Part shown: positions 54,755 through 64,000 of the stretch, piece after piece
How the letters are laid out: each line of letters begins with the position of its first letter
How positions within the stretch are numbered: the stretch's first letter is position 1
DNA from: Ectocarpus siliculosus
Lineage: Eukaryota > Sar > Phaeophyceae > Ectocarpales > Ectocarpaceae
DNA length: 64,000 nucleotides
Assembly (NCBI GenBank): GCA_000310025.1
Contig: FN649728.1
Coordinates: 3,949,897 to 4,013,896, forward strand
Reading direction: 5' to 3'
Position numbers and translations under genes: made by a program
Notes under the pieces: generated by a model
What the model was told of the DNA's origin: nothing
Databases searched by the model: none
What the model saw: only the letters and a program-made list of their open reading frames with translations

Positions 54755-57310
54755 TGACCGGCACTATACCGGGCACCGGCACTATTCAGAATTGTGCTTC
54801 AATAGTGCCAAACCGGCACTATTCAGGTCCTGAAAATCCCTCCATAGTGCCGGCTTGGCACTATTCAGGACTGTTCGACTTCAGAGTGCAGCGCTTGCGC
54901 TTTGCGGGGCTGACAGAGTACCAAACGAACGGTATTTGGACCAATCGTGAGGTGGGCGACGTGGGCGGGCTTCATTAAGTTTCGTGAGGCTCTTGGACTG
55001 TCGAAAACACGGCATTGGTCACATTAAAATGAACTTGATTGACCCGATAGATCTGTTGCACAGCAGTCGTTCTCTTCCCACCTCAGCGCAAGCAGTCGCT
55101 AGTGAAACGTTGCTGCTGCCTTCAACCGTAGACCGTGCTGCCCGATAAAAGTTCACCTCGCTATCAAATTCTTATGTGTTGTATTGCAAGAAGGCCGTAG
55201 CACTATTCAGGCAACCTCAAAGGCATCCCTCGACAGCGAAAGAAAGACGCTCATGCACGCACCCGATGTACATTTGGAGGTAAAACATGGATGGATGTAG
55301 TGCTCCTTACATGAGCACACAAAAGCAGACGCAACCTAAAAAAGGGGTGAAGAAGATAACGAACTCCCCTGTTCCTTCGATACAAAGCTAGAGAGAAGAC
55401 CAAGCCTCCAGAAGCAAGAAAAACGACTGGCCAACCAAAAGACGTCAGTCTCAGTGCGGTCAAAAACAGAGAATATATATTTTTCTCAAGGCCGTGAGAG
55501 GGTGTCATGGAGGAGGCTGAGCTTTTCTCTGGATAAAAGACAGAAGAAATGGTAGCAACAGAGACAGGAGAACTACGTGACTGCCAAGGCTTGCTACTTT
55601 GAACACGCATTCATTTGGGAGTGTTTTCATCCTTCCTTAGAAATATTTTATTTACCACCACTACTACTTTCTTCACTAATACTTTCTCACTATTAGCGCT
55701 TTCATCTCTAGATTCTGTGCCTCTGCGGCGTTTGTTGTGAGGAAGGTCATCTCGCTCGAGACTCTTGCTGTTCCCCTCATCGCCATATTGTCCTCCTGCA
55801 TCATCACTGCTATCCTTGGCTATATTTTCCATATCCTTCGTCACTAGGGTGTTTGCGAAATGGTCTCCCATTTCGGTCTTGGAAGTTTGAAGGAATTCCG
55901 ACCCAAGATTGAACTTTGGTTTCAAAAATAGCTTGCGAAGACCGGAGCGCAATATTTCTGTCTTGAACATGCGGAAATTTCCTAGAACGTTGCGTTCAAT
56001 ACGACGGAGCCCCTTTGCCGGCGGCGGCAGACAGATGGTTGAGCCGACTCGGAACACCAAACATATTTATTTCCGAGCTTCCGCTTTCACCCCAACAAGG
56101 CTACTACTACTCCACTATCACTGCACCCTCACCCACCCCCAGTCATGGAGAATACTGATGGAGCAACGTACTAATTCATGAACAGGCGGTTGGCCCAGTT
56201 CAGTTACCGGGAGTGCATGGGAAGCGTAGCGCCGCAAAAAGCGGAGGCATGCATGTATGTGTGTACGTACCCCTTCAGCACGCGAACAAGTTGTGATACA
56301 TATCGCAGTCAGTCGTCGACGGAGTCGATCAAACAAATCACCACAGCACGGTCCACAGGACGCACGCGCTGCAGCTCCTCACGCCCCCACGCCGCTTGAA
56401 GCATCCCCATCTCCATCACCTCCGCCTCCACCACCTGTGCCGCACTCCTGAGATCTATGCCGCCCGCCTCACCTCCTCACCCTCCTCACGCCGCGGCTTG
56501 ATGTGTCACTTATTATGAGCATGCATGTAGAGCGGCATGCTTCTGTCCACGCATAACAAACATTTAAGATGAAGCAAAAGTTGCACCATGTCGGCAGCAT
56601 GCAATGCGCACCGGGTGTGCGGTGCAGCGACGTTTGTCTGACCGTCTGTGGTCTGGCGGCACTGCTGCTGTTTGTAGTTGGTTCGCCATGCATGGTGTCG
56701 TCTACGGCGGCCAAGGTGTGTGTGTTTGGGCAGCTCCACGGGATGGTGCGGCGGTGTCGGGAGGACGTCGGGAGTATCTCGGGGTGTGTAGGCCAATCAA
56801 AAATTGTTCCTTCAAAGACCAAAATGAGCAAGACTGAATTCAAGCTTTCCTGCGGTCTTTGGGGGCAATTCCATAAAGCAAAAGATTGAATTCCTAAAGA
56901 TCCATCGGTCTTCGGCGCTCGGGGGGATCAAAAAGACCAAGATGAAACTGAAATTTCAACTTCGCAAACACCGTACTACCACCATCTTCCTTTTCGCTCG
57001 CCTCACTACTGAAATCCCAGCCTATTGGTGGAACCTGGTCGATCGGTATACCGTGACATTTGAAGACGTCACGCGTACCGAGAGAAACCGAGCTATACTT
57101 GTAGCTCGAAGGGAAACCGTCTCCGAATCCTGTTGGCGTGGAAGGCTTGAGGCGAAAAAAGGTTGTGTGTGGGGTCTGAACCGGCACTATAGCGGGCAGC
57201 CCTGAATAGTGCCAAACCGGCACTATTCAGACCTGTGTCTGTGTCGAGAAATTTTACCGGCACTATACCGGACGTTGACACTATTTAACCGGCACTGTAT
57301 CGGGACACCT
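54755..57310. mobile_element. Candidate DNA transposon bounded by CCGGCACTAT motif clusters
   Basis: Clusters at 54758-54870 and 57178-57305 each hold several CCGGCACTAT(T/A) and AATAGTGCC modules in both orientations. ATAGTGCCGGCTTGGCACTA at 54843 and its near-complement at about 57205 are inverted relative to each other, as for subterminal repeats of a DNA element. One more GCACTATTCAGGC lies at 55200. The interior has an ORF at 55611-56060. No target duplication was identified, so the limits are approximate. Confidence 0.4.
55611..56060 (-). CDS. Hypothetical 149-residue protein
   Basis: An uninterrupted frame with coding-like composition. A basic helical N-terminal half (RRIERNVLGNFRMFKTEIL, SGLRKLFLKPKFNLG) is followed by an acidic serine-rich stretch, a basic patch (NKRRRG) and a lysine-rich end. 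The patch could be a nuclear localisation signal. No domain is recognised. It lies inside the CCGGCACTAT-bounded segment and may be a fragment of that element's protein or a decayed host exon. Confidence 0.4.
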   Translation of the reverse strand: MVFRVGSTICLPPPAKGLRRIERNVLGNFRMFKTEILRSGLRKLFLKPKFNLGSEFLQTSKTEMGDHFANTLVTKDMENIAKDSSDDAGGQYGDEGNSKSLERDDLPHNKRRRGTESRDESANSEKVLVKKVVVVVNKIFLRKDENTPK

Positions 57311-58074
57311 ACTGCATTCGGTTGGGCTTGATGCCACTGAGCGATACGTCCATTGTTTACACCGAAAGGTGTGTCGACGTGTGTCGAATGCATGTATTTA
57401 CGTACCGGTATAAACTTAGTGCCAGAACAAGTGGGACGAACACTGACGCATATGCAGCACCTCGGCCATCGATTGCGCTTGACCCCATTGGGGGGGGAGG
57501 TAGAGCCACCCATAAAGTGGTTTGAGAAAAATTCACAAATGGTGAGGCGCAATCACAAGGGCGCCCTACTCTTGGCTGACAAAGCCCAGCAAGCGCTGCT
57601 CGCTACGGTGTGGGGTTAGTTGTCGTTGCGCGCTCCCCGCCGAAATCTCGGCCCGTTCTCGAATAGTCTACAGCTCAATACAGCCAAAACATACTATCGA
57701 AAGACAAAAGGTCCAGACGTTCACGGAAAAAAAACACACACACACAGCTCAGCCGAGGACCCTACACAAAACTCTACGTGTGACAACCTGTACACGATGG
57801 TGATGATGAAATATGGCTCTGAGCCTCCACCCGCAAATTGGCGTGCTCTTGTTTCGTTCCCGAGAAATTAAGTTTATGAGGAAATGAACAGGGAGGGGGG
57901 TACGCAGAACCTATTCCTAAACCCTAATAACAACCCTAACCCAACTTCCCCGATTGCATGCTTTATCCAACATGTTTTCTCAATCGAAAATCCCTGGGAA
58001 ATCTATTGTCTCCGGACCCTTACTGCTGTACAGCGCCAGACATCGCAGTTCTCGTCGAACTGACAAGAGCAACC
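57311..58074. other. Intergenic stretch before the hydrolase gene
   Basis: Contains a degenerate CCCTAA-type tract at about 57917-57945 (CCTAAACCCTAATAACAACC then CTAACCC). The promoter of the downstream gene should lie here, but no core element was recognised. Confidence 0.4.
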
Positions 58075-60118
58075 ATGGCCAAGGAACAGAAAGAAGAGGA
58101 GAACGGGCGCTTCCTGGAGAGCGAGCCTTACAAGTGGCCGTTCGACGGCAGCTTCAGCACGGACAACACCGCGGTCCTCGTCATCGACATGCAAGTCGAC
58201 TTCTGCGCTCCCGGCGGATACGTCGACAAGATGGGGTGAGCGCTGTTGGCGGGTATGTGGCGGCGGGATAGAGCAGGCGAGAAAGCTGGTGTTGGTTTCA
58301 TTTTTGTTCATGGCTCTCCCCCCATGACGTCGCACGATTGTTGCGGGTGAATACGATTTTCGCCTTCCCTATGGACATGACATCTTGGGAGGCAATCATG
58401 CCGTGACATACAAGGGCAGGTCGGCAATAATGGAGTGCCACAGCCGGGTCAAGGGGGGGTACTATTCATGCCCGAATAGTCTGCCTTGCATGCAGATCAT
58501 CCGCGCATCGAAAGAAGAACGTGGGGGCCGTCCAGTAGCACGCGCCGACGCCTACCGTAGGTGACGCAAGATACCACACCCCTCGGATCGATTTTTCGAC
58601 GCTCGAGTTGTTCACTACAGAAACAGTGGTGATGCGGATAAAACGGCGGTGTCGGACCCGTCGTCTTGTTCGGGAGCTGTTCCGAAGACGCATCGCTTGA
58701 CATAAAAAGCTTCTTCGTCGTGGAGTAATCGACGATCGATCCGGGGGGCGTAGTATCTTGCGTCACGTGCGGTAATCTGAACCCGAATTCCACCGCTCCG
58801 TCAGGTACGACATCTCGCTGACTCGGGGCCCGATAGAGCCCCTCCAGCGGGTGTTCGAGGCTGCCCGGAAGGAGGGTTTTCCCCTGATACACACGAGGGA
58901 GGGGCACCGGCCCGATCTCGCCGACTGCCCGGCCAACAAGAGGTGGAGAAGCCGGCAGATCGGGGCCGGTATCGGGGACAGCGGCCCGTGCGGCAGGTGG
59001 GTTAGGGAAGCACAGTTGACGACGTGCCGAAACGAACCCTGCCCGTACACTCAGCCCTTCTGGAGGCCCATGCCATCGTCCTCAGAATTGGCGATAGCAT
59101 CCTCAGAATGGGCGGCAACTGCTCCTTTTCGAAAGCTGGCAAGCTGTAGCTCCGTTATTTGCGCAGACGATGCACTACTCGGTTAAGCTGTGCTCGGAGT
59201 ATATCAGACTCTTTGTTCGATTTCGGCTAGACTACAGCAGCAGACGTTCGGTTCGTTTCGCCGTGCGGCGATCGTGAGATATTAGAGTCCTATTGAGTGA
59301 GGGACGAGCCTGGGTGGGAACTCATCCGGGGCTGCTGTACCCGAGAACCTATTTTGTTGGATATGCGGCTGAACTATTGGTACTACTACAGCAGATGTTG
59401 TCTTTGTTCGCTTTGCGGTAATCTGTTGATAGGATCCTAGTGTTGGGTAAACCCGGGTGGGAAACCATCCCGGAGCGTAGCTGTACCCGAGCAGAATCTC
59501 TCTCGGCAAATATCGTGTTTCTTTCGCTTCGCGACGACCCTTTACCACTTTCTTTTCGCGACGGCCCTTTACCAGGATCTTGGTGAGGGGCGAGCCTGGG
59601 TGGGAAATCATTCCGGAGCTAGCTCCAGCGGCGGGGGAACTAGTGATCGACAAGCCCGGAAAGGGTGCTTTCGTTGCCACAGACCTTGACATGGTGAGCT
59701 TGTACAGCAGCCGCTTACTCGAAATATCTGTTTACAGCTAAGCCTTGGATCTCGCGCGGATTATCCGACACTTGTACCGATATATTCCGTGGGGAACGGC
59801 GCGTTTCACATTGTTAGCTTTCGGACGTCATGATGGTTTCTATATCCCGGTCCTGGTTCTACAAAGCAGATTGTTGTGTAGAAGTGGGTTTGTGTGGCCA
59901 AAGGTCGCGATGGTTTTACTCAGCCCCCTCGTTTCCTTGCTATTCTCTCCTTCCTCTTTGTCGTCTCGATCTCAACACCAACTACCGCCTACAACGACAA
60001 GGTTCTTCGGACGAGAGGGGTGCGGAACCTCGTCCTGACCGGAGTTACCACCGACGTTTGTGTGCACACCACGATGCGGAACGCCAATGACATGGGCTAC
60101 GAGTGCGTTCTCCTTGAG
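58075..60118 (+). CDS. Isochorismatase-like cysteine hydrolase, 3' exons not found
   Basis: Exons 58075-58235, 58805-58996, 59576-59693 and 60002-60118, all GT-AG and in phase, give 196 residues. The start sits in a good context (AACCATGGCC). The catalytic triad of the family is visible: Asp38 in [10 protein letters not shown], Lys144 in [10 protein letters not shown] and Cys177 in [14 protein letters not shown] with the usual cis-peptide [21 protein letters not shown] is also typical. Relatives include ureidoacrylate amidohydrolase (RutB-type) and other amide hydrolases. The substrate cannot be told. Homologues continue past LLE with about 35-60 more residues; no exon for these was identified before 64000. 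A MITE fills part of intron 1, and intron 2 holds decoy copies of exon 3. Confidence 0.8.
58553..58774. mobile_element. MITE family copy 4, in intron 1 of the hydrolase gene
   Basis: Ends TACCGTAGGTGACGCAAGAT and ATCTTGCGTCACGTGCGGTA. The inverted similarity extends about 38 bp inward (CCACACCCCTCGGATCGAT). TA at both ends. The right end lies 30 bp before the acceptor of exon 2 (58805), so it supplies nearby intron sequence. Confidence 0.85.
59290..59640 (+). repeat. Two decoy copies of the start of hydrolase exon 3 in its intron
   Basis: The exon start GTGAGGGGCGAGCCTGGGTG (59586 onward, with GGAAATCATTCCGGAGC after it) is matched by GTGAGGGACGAGCCTGGGTG near 59298 and by a weaker copy, AACCCGGGTGGGAAACCATC, near 59450. 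The copies are about 145 bp apart and are each followed by CTGTACCCGAG. They have no intact frame. Confidence 0.75.
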
Positions 60119-60285
60119 GTGCGTGTGTGAGGAGTACGCCGCGGTATCAGAAATGCGCGGATCGTGATAAAAAACGATCATACCTGTGCATGTCAGGAAC
60201 ACCCGGTCACGTAGGTGCCTGTGTGTGCCCGAGAGTATTTTTCGCGTTCTAGAAGACGGAAGATACCGAAGTCGAGATTTAGATT

Positions 60286-60490
60286 TCGTCCTGTGACACG
60301 CTTCCACATAGTGAGTGATTTGCTATGTCAACTAGATCCTGGCAAATCGTTCCCGGCCTGCTCCGCTTTATCATAGCTAATCACTCAATAAAACTCGTTG
60401 AGGCCTGTCCTGTGACACGTTGTTGCACGTAGTACGTGATTCGCTATATCGAATACGTAGATCGAACGAGATCTTGTCGTGTGACAGGTG
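60286..60490 (+). repeat. Imperfect tandem copies in the downstream intron
   Basis: CGTCCTGTGACACG plus a TAGT-AGTGATT(T/C)GCTAT segment occurs at 60286 and again at 60409, with a shorter trace near 60477. Units are about 123 bp apart. Confidence 0.6.
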
Positions 60491-63103
60491 TTCGTGATTC
60501 TGCCACGCGCGCCGTCTCACAATCAGAATATTGTTCGCCTGCACTCAAAACAATCATCCCGCCGTTACCGGCTCCCATGATTGATTCCGCTCTGTCGCCC
60601 CCGGCCCCACCGATCGCTTGAACACACTCTGCGGATGAATCACCTTTACTCGGTGAGACCGAGCGCCCAAGACGGACTTGACCACACCGCCGCCGCCACT
60701 GCCCCTCATCTTTCGCCTCCGTCACCGCCCCCCCCCCCGCCCCATCTTCTTGGATGCACCGAAACGCGACGCGTCTTAGGATTGCTGCGCTGCAACCGAT
60801 CCCCTCAACCACGCTGCAGCGATTTCGATGATAAAAAAACAGGGCGGCGTGTTCGGCGTGTCGACTTCGGCGGCCCTGGTCGCAGCCATGGTTGCCAGCA
60901 GCACAGCGACGGAAAGCGTGCAATAGACGTCACACATTTGTAAAAAAAAAAAAACACACACACACACACGCACACACACACGGCGGGTCGTCTCACCCAT
61001 GTACCTACGAATATGTGTACCCACCAATAACAGGCTCCAAGTCTTGCGCGGTGACCCGGCCTTGTTGTATACGAATATTTCCGTCGGTCGTCGAAGGAAT
61101 TCTGAGTATATTTTTTGTTGCACTTTTCGACATGTTCCACCTGGTTTGCGTCCAGACGCCTCGTATCGACAAGTTTGGGAGGTTGGAAAGCAGTAGGCTT
61201 TTCGACAGACGCTGGGGGTGGTAGACAGTCGGTCTGATCGTTGTCCACTCGGCGCGAGAAGCCAGCATATTTATTGTAATTTTCAACTCTTGGCGGATGT
61301 CTCTTGTGGAAAGCGGGGCTGGAGTTGCACGGGCGTCACGCTGGCGCGGAGATGTTCCGTGGCGCGAACGACCAAGCCGCCCTTGGAAATGATCAGTTCA
61401 TCTCTGTCGCTGTGTACTGTAGTCTCATATTGTGCTGTAGAGCTTCTGATGATCGCCGGTGTGTTTTTGGCTAGAACACCTGGTTTCTTTCGCTAAGCTA
61501 CGAGTCCCTCGGGTGCTGGGTTTTCGATCCAAACGTGCCCGATCCTCTACGCCGACGTTTCATGTACAGGTTTTTGTCAAGCATCATGTTGAGCTTAAGT
61601 GACTGATGTGATTGGATCTGGGAGTTTCTTGTGTAGGTTGCGTCTTGAAAGGAACGGTTCAAAGACACACTCGCACGTGATATTGTAGCTGTTAATTCTT
61701 AATCTTGAGTGCGCGCACAATTTGGTCCATTACTTTGCTTGGTTTAACGGCAAACAAGGAATGCGTGCAGTATCACGAGCATGCAAATGCCTTTCTACCA
61801 CTGCTGTGTTTTTTTTGTTGTCATCACCGGGGTGGTTTCACCCTGGTCGTCCAGCATTGGGCATGAAACAGCCGTGCAGCTGTTTGAAGGCGAACCACAA
61901 CGCTAGCGGCTGTGATAAAGTTCAACGTCAGCAAGGTGTCACCATCAAGGTCATTTACCCGCTCGAAACGCCTCTGCGGCCGGTCGCTCCCATCCAGGGT
62001 ATCTACCAACCAACTCGCTCGATTTCCTGGGCGCTGTATGTTTTACATATATATGTACTCTGTCGGACTGGATGGTCTGTGGGACAGACACGAAAAACTC
62101 CGCGTGTTGTATAGTCTATGGGATTGATTCGTTCAACGGTCAACTCATTGTACAAACCCTACCTACGGGCTGCCGTAGAAGGCCGACAGATGGCGCAACG
62201 TGCGGTCGGTTTGTTTAATGTTCCCCCCTCGTTCTTGTTTTCGCACCCCGGTGCGACCTCTCCGACCGGTGCCATCTCTCCCGCCCCGGTGCGAAAATGA
62301 AGTTCATCATTTCAACTACATAGCTTTTTCGAGGCACCCCGGTGCCATCTCCCCGGCTGGTGCCTTTACTCCGCCTCCTAGTAATTGCCCCTCGATACTG
62401 TGATACTGTGAGGACACCGGTAACGGCAACCGTGTAGGCTAGTACGTATAGCAGCTTTCCATGCAGCAAGTGGTCATGGGTTTGAATGCGAGTTTGGGTA
62501 TTGCGTGACAAGGTGTCGTTTCCATCAAGGGTACCAGTGCATACGGTACCATCAGATTGTGTGTTCCGCTTTCGTTTCGGTCTTCCTCTACGAATACCAG
62601 GTCTTACGCAGCAAAACGTTATATTTCGTGTGTAATGCGGGGTACTGCAGATTTGAGTCGAATGAAAAACCTGACATCCCGCGTGAACCGCGACCGTACA
62701 CACATACATGAAGGTTCCGCTGACACCATCCCCACAAGCACAAGGTAGGAACGCACAGTACCTCTGTCCGGCAGCTCAAAAGAGCCCAATCTTGGATTTG
62801 AGGGTCGGCGAGATCGCCGACCTCGGTGCGGAAACAGAATAAAACCATGCCGGTCTTGTTTTGTTTTGAGCACCCCGGTGCCATCTCCCCGACCGGTACC
62901 ATCTCCCCCACCGGTCGTCATCTCTACGCCTTTTGCGGTGTACGTTGAACTATAGTAGTAGTAGCCTATGGTACATTGGACCGCTGGCCTAAGGAGAATA
63001 GTAACGTTGGTACGCACACAGGACGTTGCAATTGCCTGTGTAAGTTCATCTTTCCGTGATAGGTTGGAGGCTCGCCCCCTCCGCGGTCCTCGCCCACACT
63101 CTC

Positions 63104-63139
<36 letters not shown>

Positions 63140-63545
63140 AAGGCCCTTAGTCTTTTCACGGTCCTTCGAGACTCACCTTGCGAGTCGCAGGACACTCCCT
63201 CCTCTTTCCTTACCTTTCGGCCAACCTAGCGTCAATTCATACCGTCTCATCCGGTCTACTGGTCTACAAACAAGTGAGTGCGCGTCAGAGTCACTATGGA
63301 TGGGAGCCTCTGCACACTGCTGTAACACACAAGTGTGGCTATTGCCAGGGATAGACACCCAATCCAGGGTTTCGGCCCAACATTTTTTGGGCCTTTCGGG
63401 TTCTACACAACTTATCCCAATAGATTGTCAGGTCTCGATACAGCGCAGCCAGGACAGAGGAGGTACATCTGCATCTGCGTGCGTCCGACCGGTAAATCCA
63501 GGATTTTCACAGCGCTTTCCTTGTCCTGGGTAGAAACTGCTGCAG
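60491..63545. other. Long stretch without a recognised gene
   Basis: May be a large intron of the hydrolase gene. It holds an AC-rich run (60945-60980), CACCCCGGTGCCATCTCCCC modules (62247-62360 and 62870-62915) and a (CT)n run at 63100-63136. No frame shows a domain. Confidence 0.5.
62240..62930 (+). repeat. Dispersed CACCCCGGTGC modules
   Basis: Three modules built as CACCCCGGTGC(G/C)A(C/T)CTC plus a CCGACCGGTGCCATCTC-like part start near 62246, 62335 and 62871. They are short GC-rich near-palindromes in the same orientation. Confidence 0.6.
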
Positions 63546-63689
63546 CACCTCTTCTCCCCGGGACACGTGACGACTTCGATCGAGTTCGTCCCGCGGGGCG
63601 TCATCCACCCCTCATCCGAGATCACCTTCTTCGCGTTCAACGCGTTCGACCACGCTCGACAAGTCCCACACGCTACCCTCCGTATCTAA
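63546..63689 (+). CDS. Possible exon, unrecognised
   Basis: After an acceptor-like ACTGCTGCAG the frame reads LFSPGHVTTSIEFVPRGVIH and PSSEITFFAFNAFDHARQ before a stop at 63687. The composition is strongly coding-like and the start phase would fit the exon ending at 60118, but the sequence does not match the usual isochorismatase C-terminus. It may belong to another gene running off the window. Confidence 0.3.
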   Translation, partial: HLFSPGHVTTSIEFVPRGVIHPSSEITFFAFNAFDHARQVPHATLRI

Positions 63690-64000
63690 CCATAGGCGAT
63701 GGATATCTCCGTATCTTATTTTTCTTTTTGTTTGTGCTCTGGCTATTACTCGACCGCATTACAGCAGTAGTAGTGACTCCGGGGGAGGGAGTATGTGGGA
63801 ATATCAGGAGAAATAAAGACAAGATATACACGAAAACGAAAACTACAAGTGTAGACTACATACTACCCGTTCGAGACAGACTATGACCACAGTCGAACGG
63901 GATGTGTTGGGGTCTTCGCAGTGAGTGGAGGGAAACCGGCAGGGTACTGGGCGTATTCCGAGTAAGATACGCGAATTTTTTTTCAGTGATGCGAGCAGGT

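Overview
The window looks like nuclear DNA from an intron-rich eukaryotic alga, most likely a stramenopile and probably a brown alga. Genes are split into short exons (about 50-200 bp) with GT-AG borders whose codon phases agree. Introns are long and full of repeats, and there are no operons or bacterial features. About 64 kb holds only a handful of host genes; the rest is transposon debris, microsatellites and dispersed repeats. A sulfotransferase of the polysaccharide-modifying type and a tyrosine-recombinase retrotransposon fit a brown alga, but the organism is inferred, not proven. Three N gaps (21235-21619, 38950-39049, 51706-51805) and homopolymer-rich junk at 1-370 and about 38860-39470 mark a draft assembly.

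Layout. 1-7150: junk, then non-coding DNA with copy A of a dispersed repeat (2356-2990) and a palindromic CCCATGGG-rich foldback (5231-5700). 7151-14199: a large tyrosine-recombinase (DIRS/PAT/Ngaro-like) retrotransposon on the minus strand, bounded by apparently identical 260-bp direct repeats. It carries Gag, RT-RNase H and a frameshifted recombinase. 15433-19523: an unrecognised host gene interrupted by a 3.23-kb LTR element with 237-bp LTRs and a perfect 5-bp target duplication. 22430-23345: decayed Helitron N-terminal coding sequence. 25197-26835: a small cysteine-rich minus-strand gene with a duplicated exon. 26967-28398: a deleted pogo/Tigger-like DNA transposon with matching terminal inverted repeats.

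30334-36041: a six-exon minus-strand gene for an NRF-6-like membrane acyltransferase (acyltransferase 3 family), with a MITE in intron 3. 37967-39470: dispersed repeat copy B and a gap. 39543-45878: a plus-strand sulfotransferase gene (at least nine exons, 5' end missing), with tandem repeats in its introns. 49234-51705 and possibly 52529-53426: pieces of an unrecognised minus-strand multi-exon gene. 54755-57310: a segment bounded by clusters of a CCGGCACTAT motif, perhaps a DNA transposon. 58075-60118: the first four exons of an isochorismatase-like cysteine hydrolase, with two decoy copies of exon 3 in its intron. The 3' end of that gene was not found.

Four copies of a TA-flanked MITE family (TIR beginning CCGTAGGTGACGCAAG) and about twenty copies of the octamer CTGCTGTA/TACAGCAG are scattered through the window. 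The host genes show no shared pathway; they are separate housekeeping or cell-surface functions embedded in repeat-rich DNA. All gene models are hand-made from ORFs, splice consensus and phase, and are untested by transcripts.
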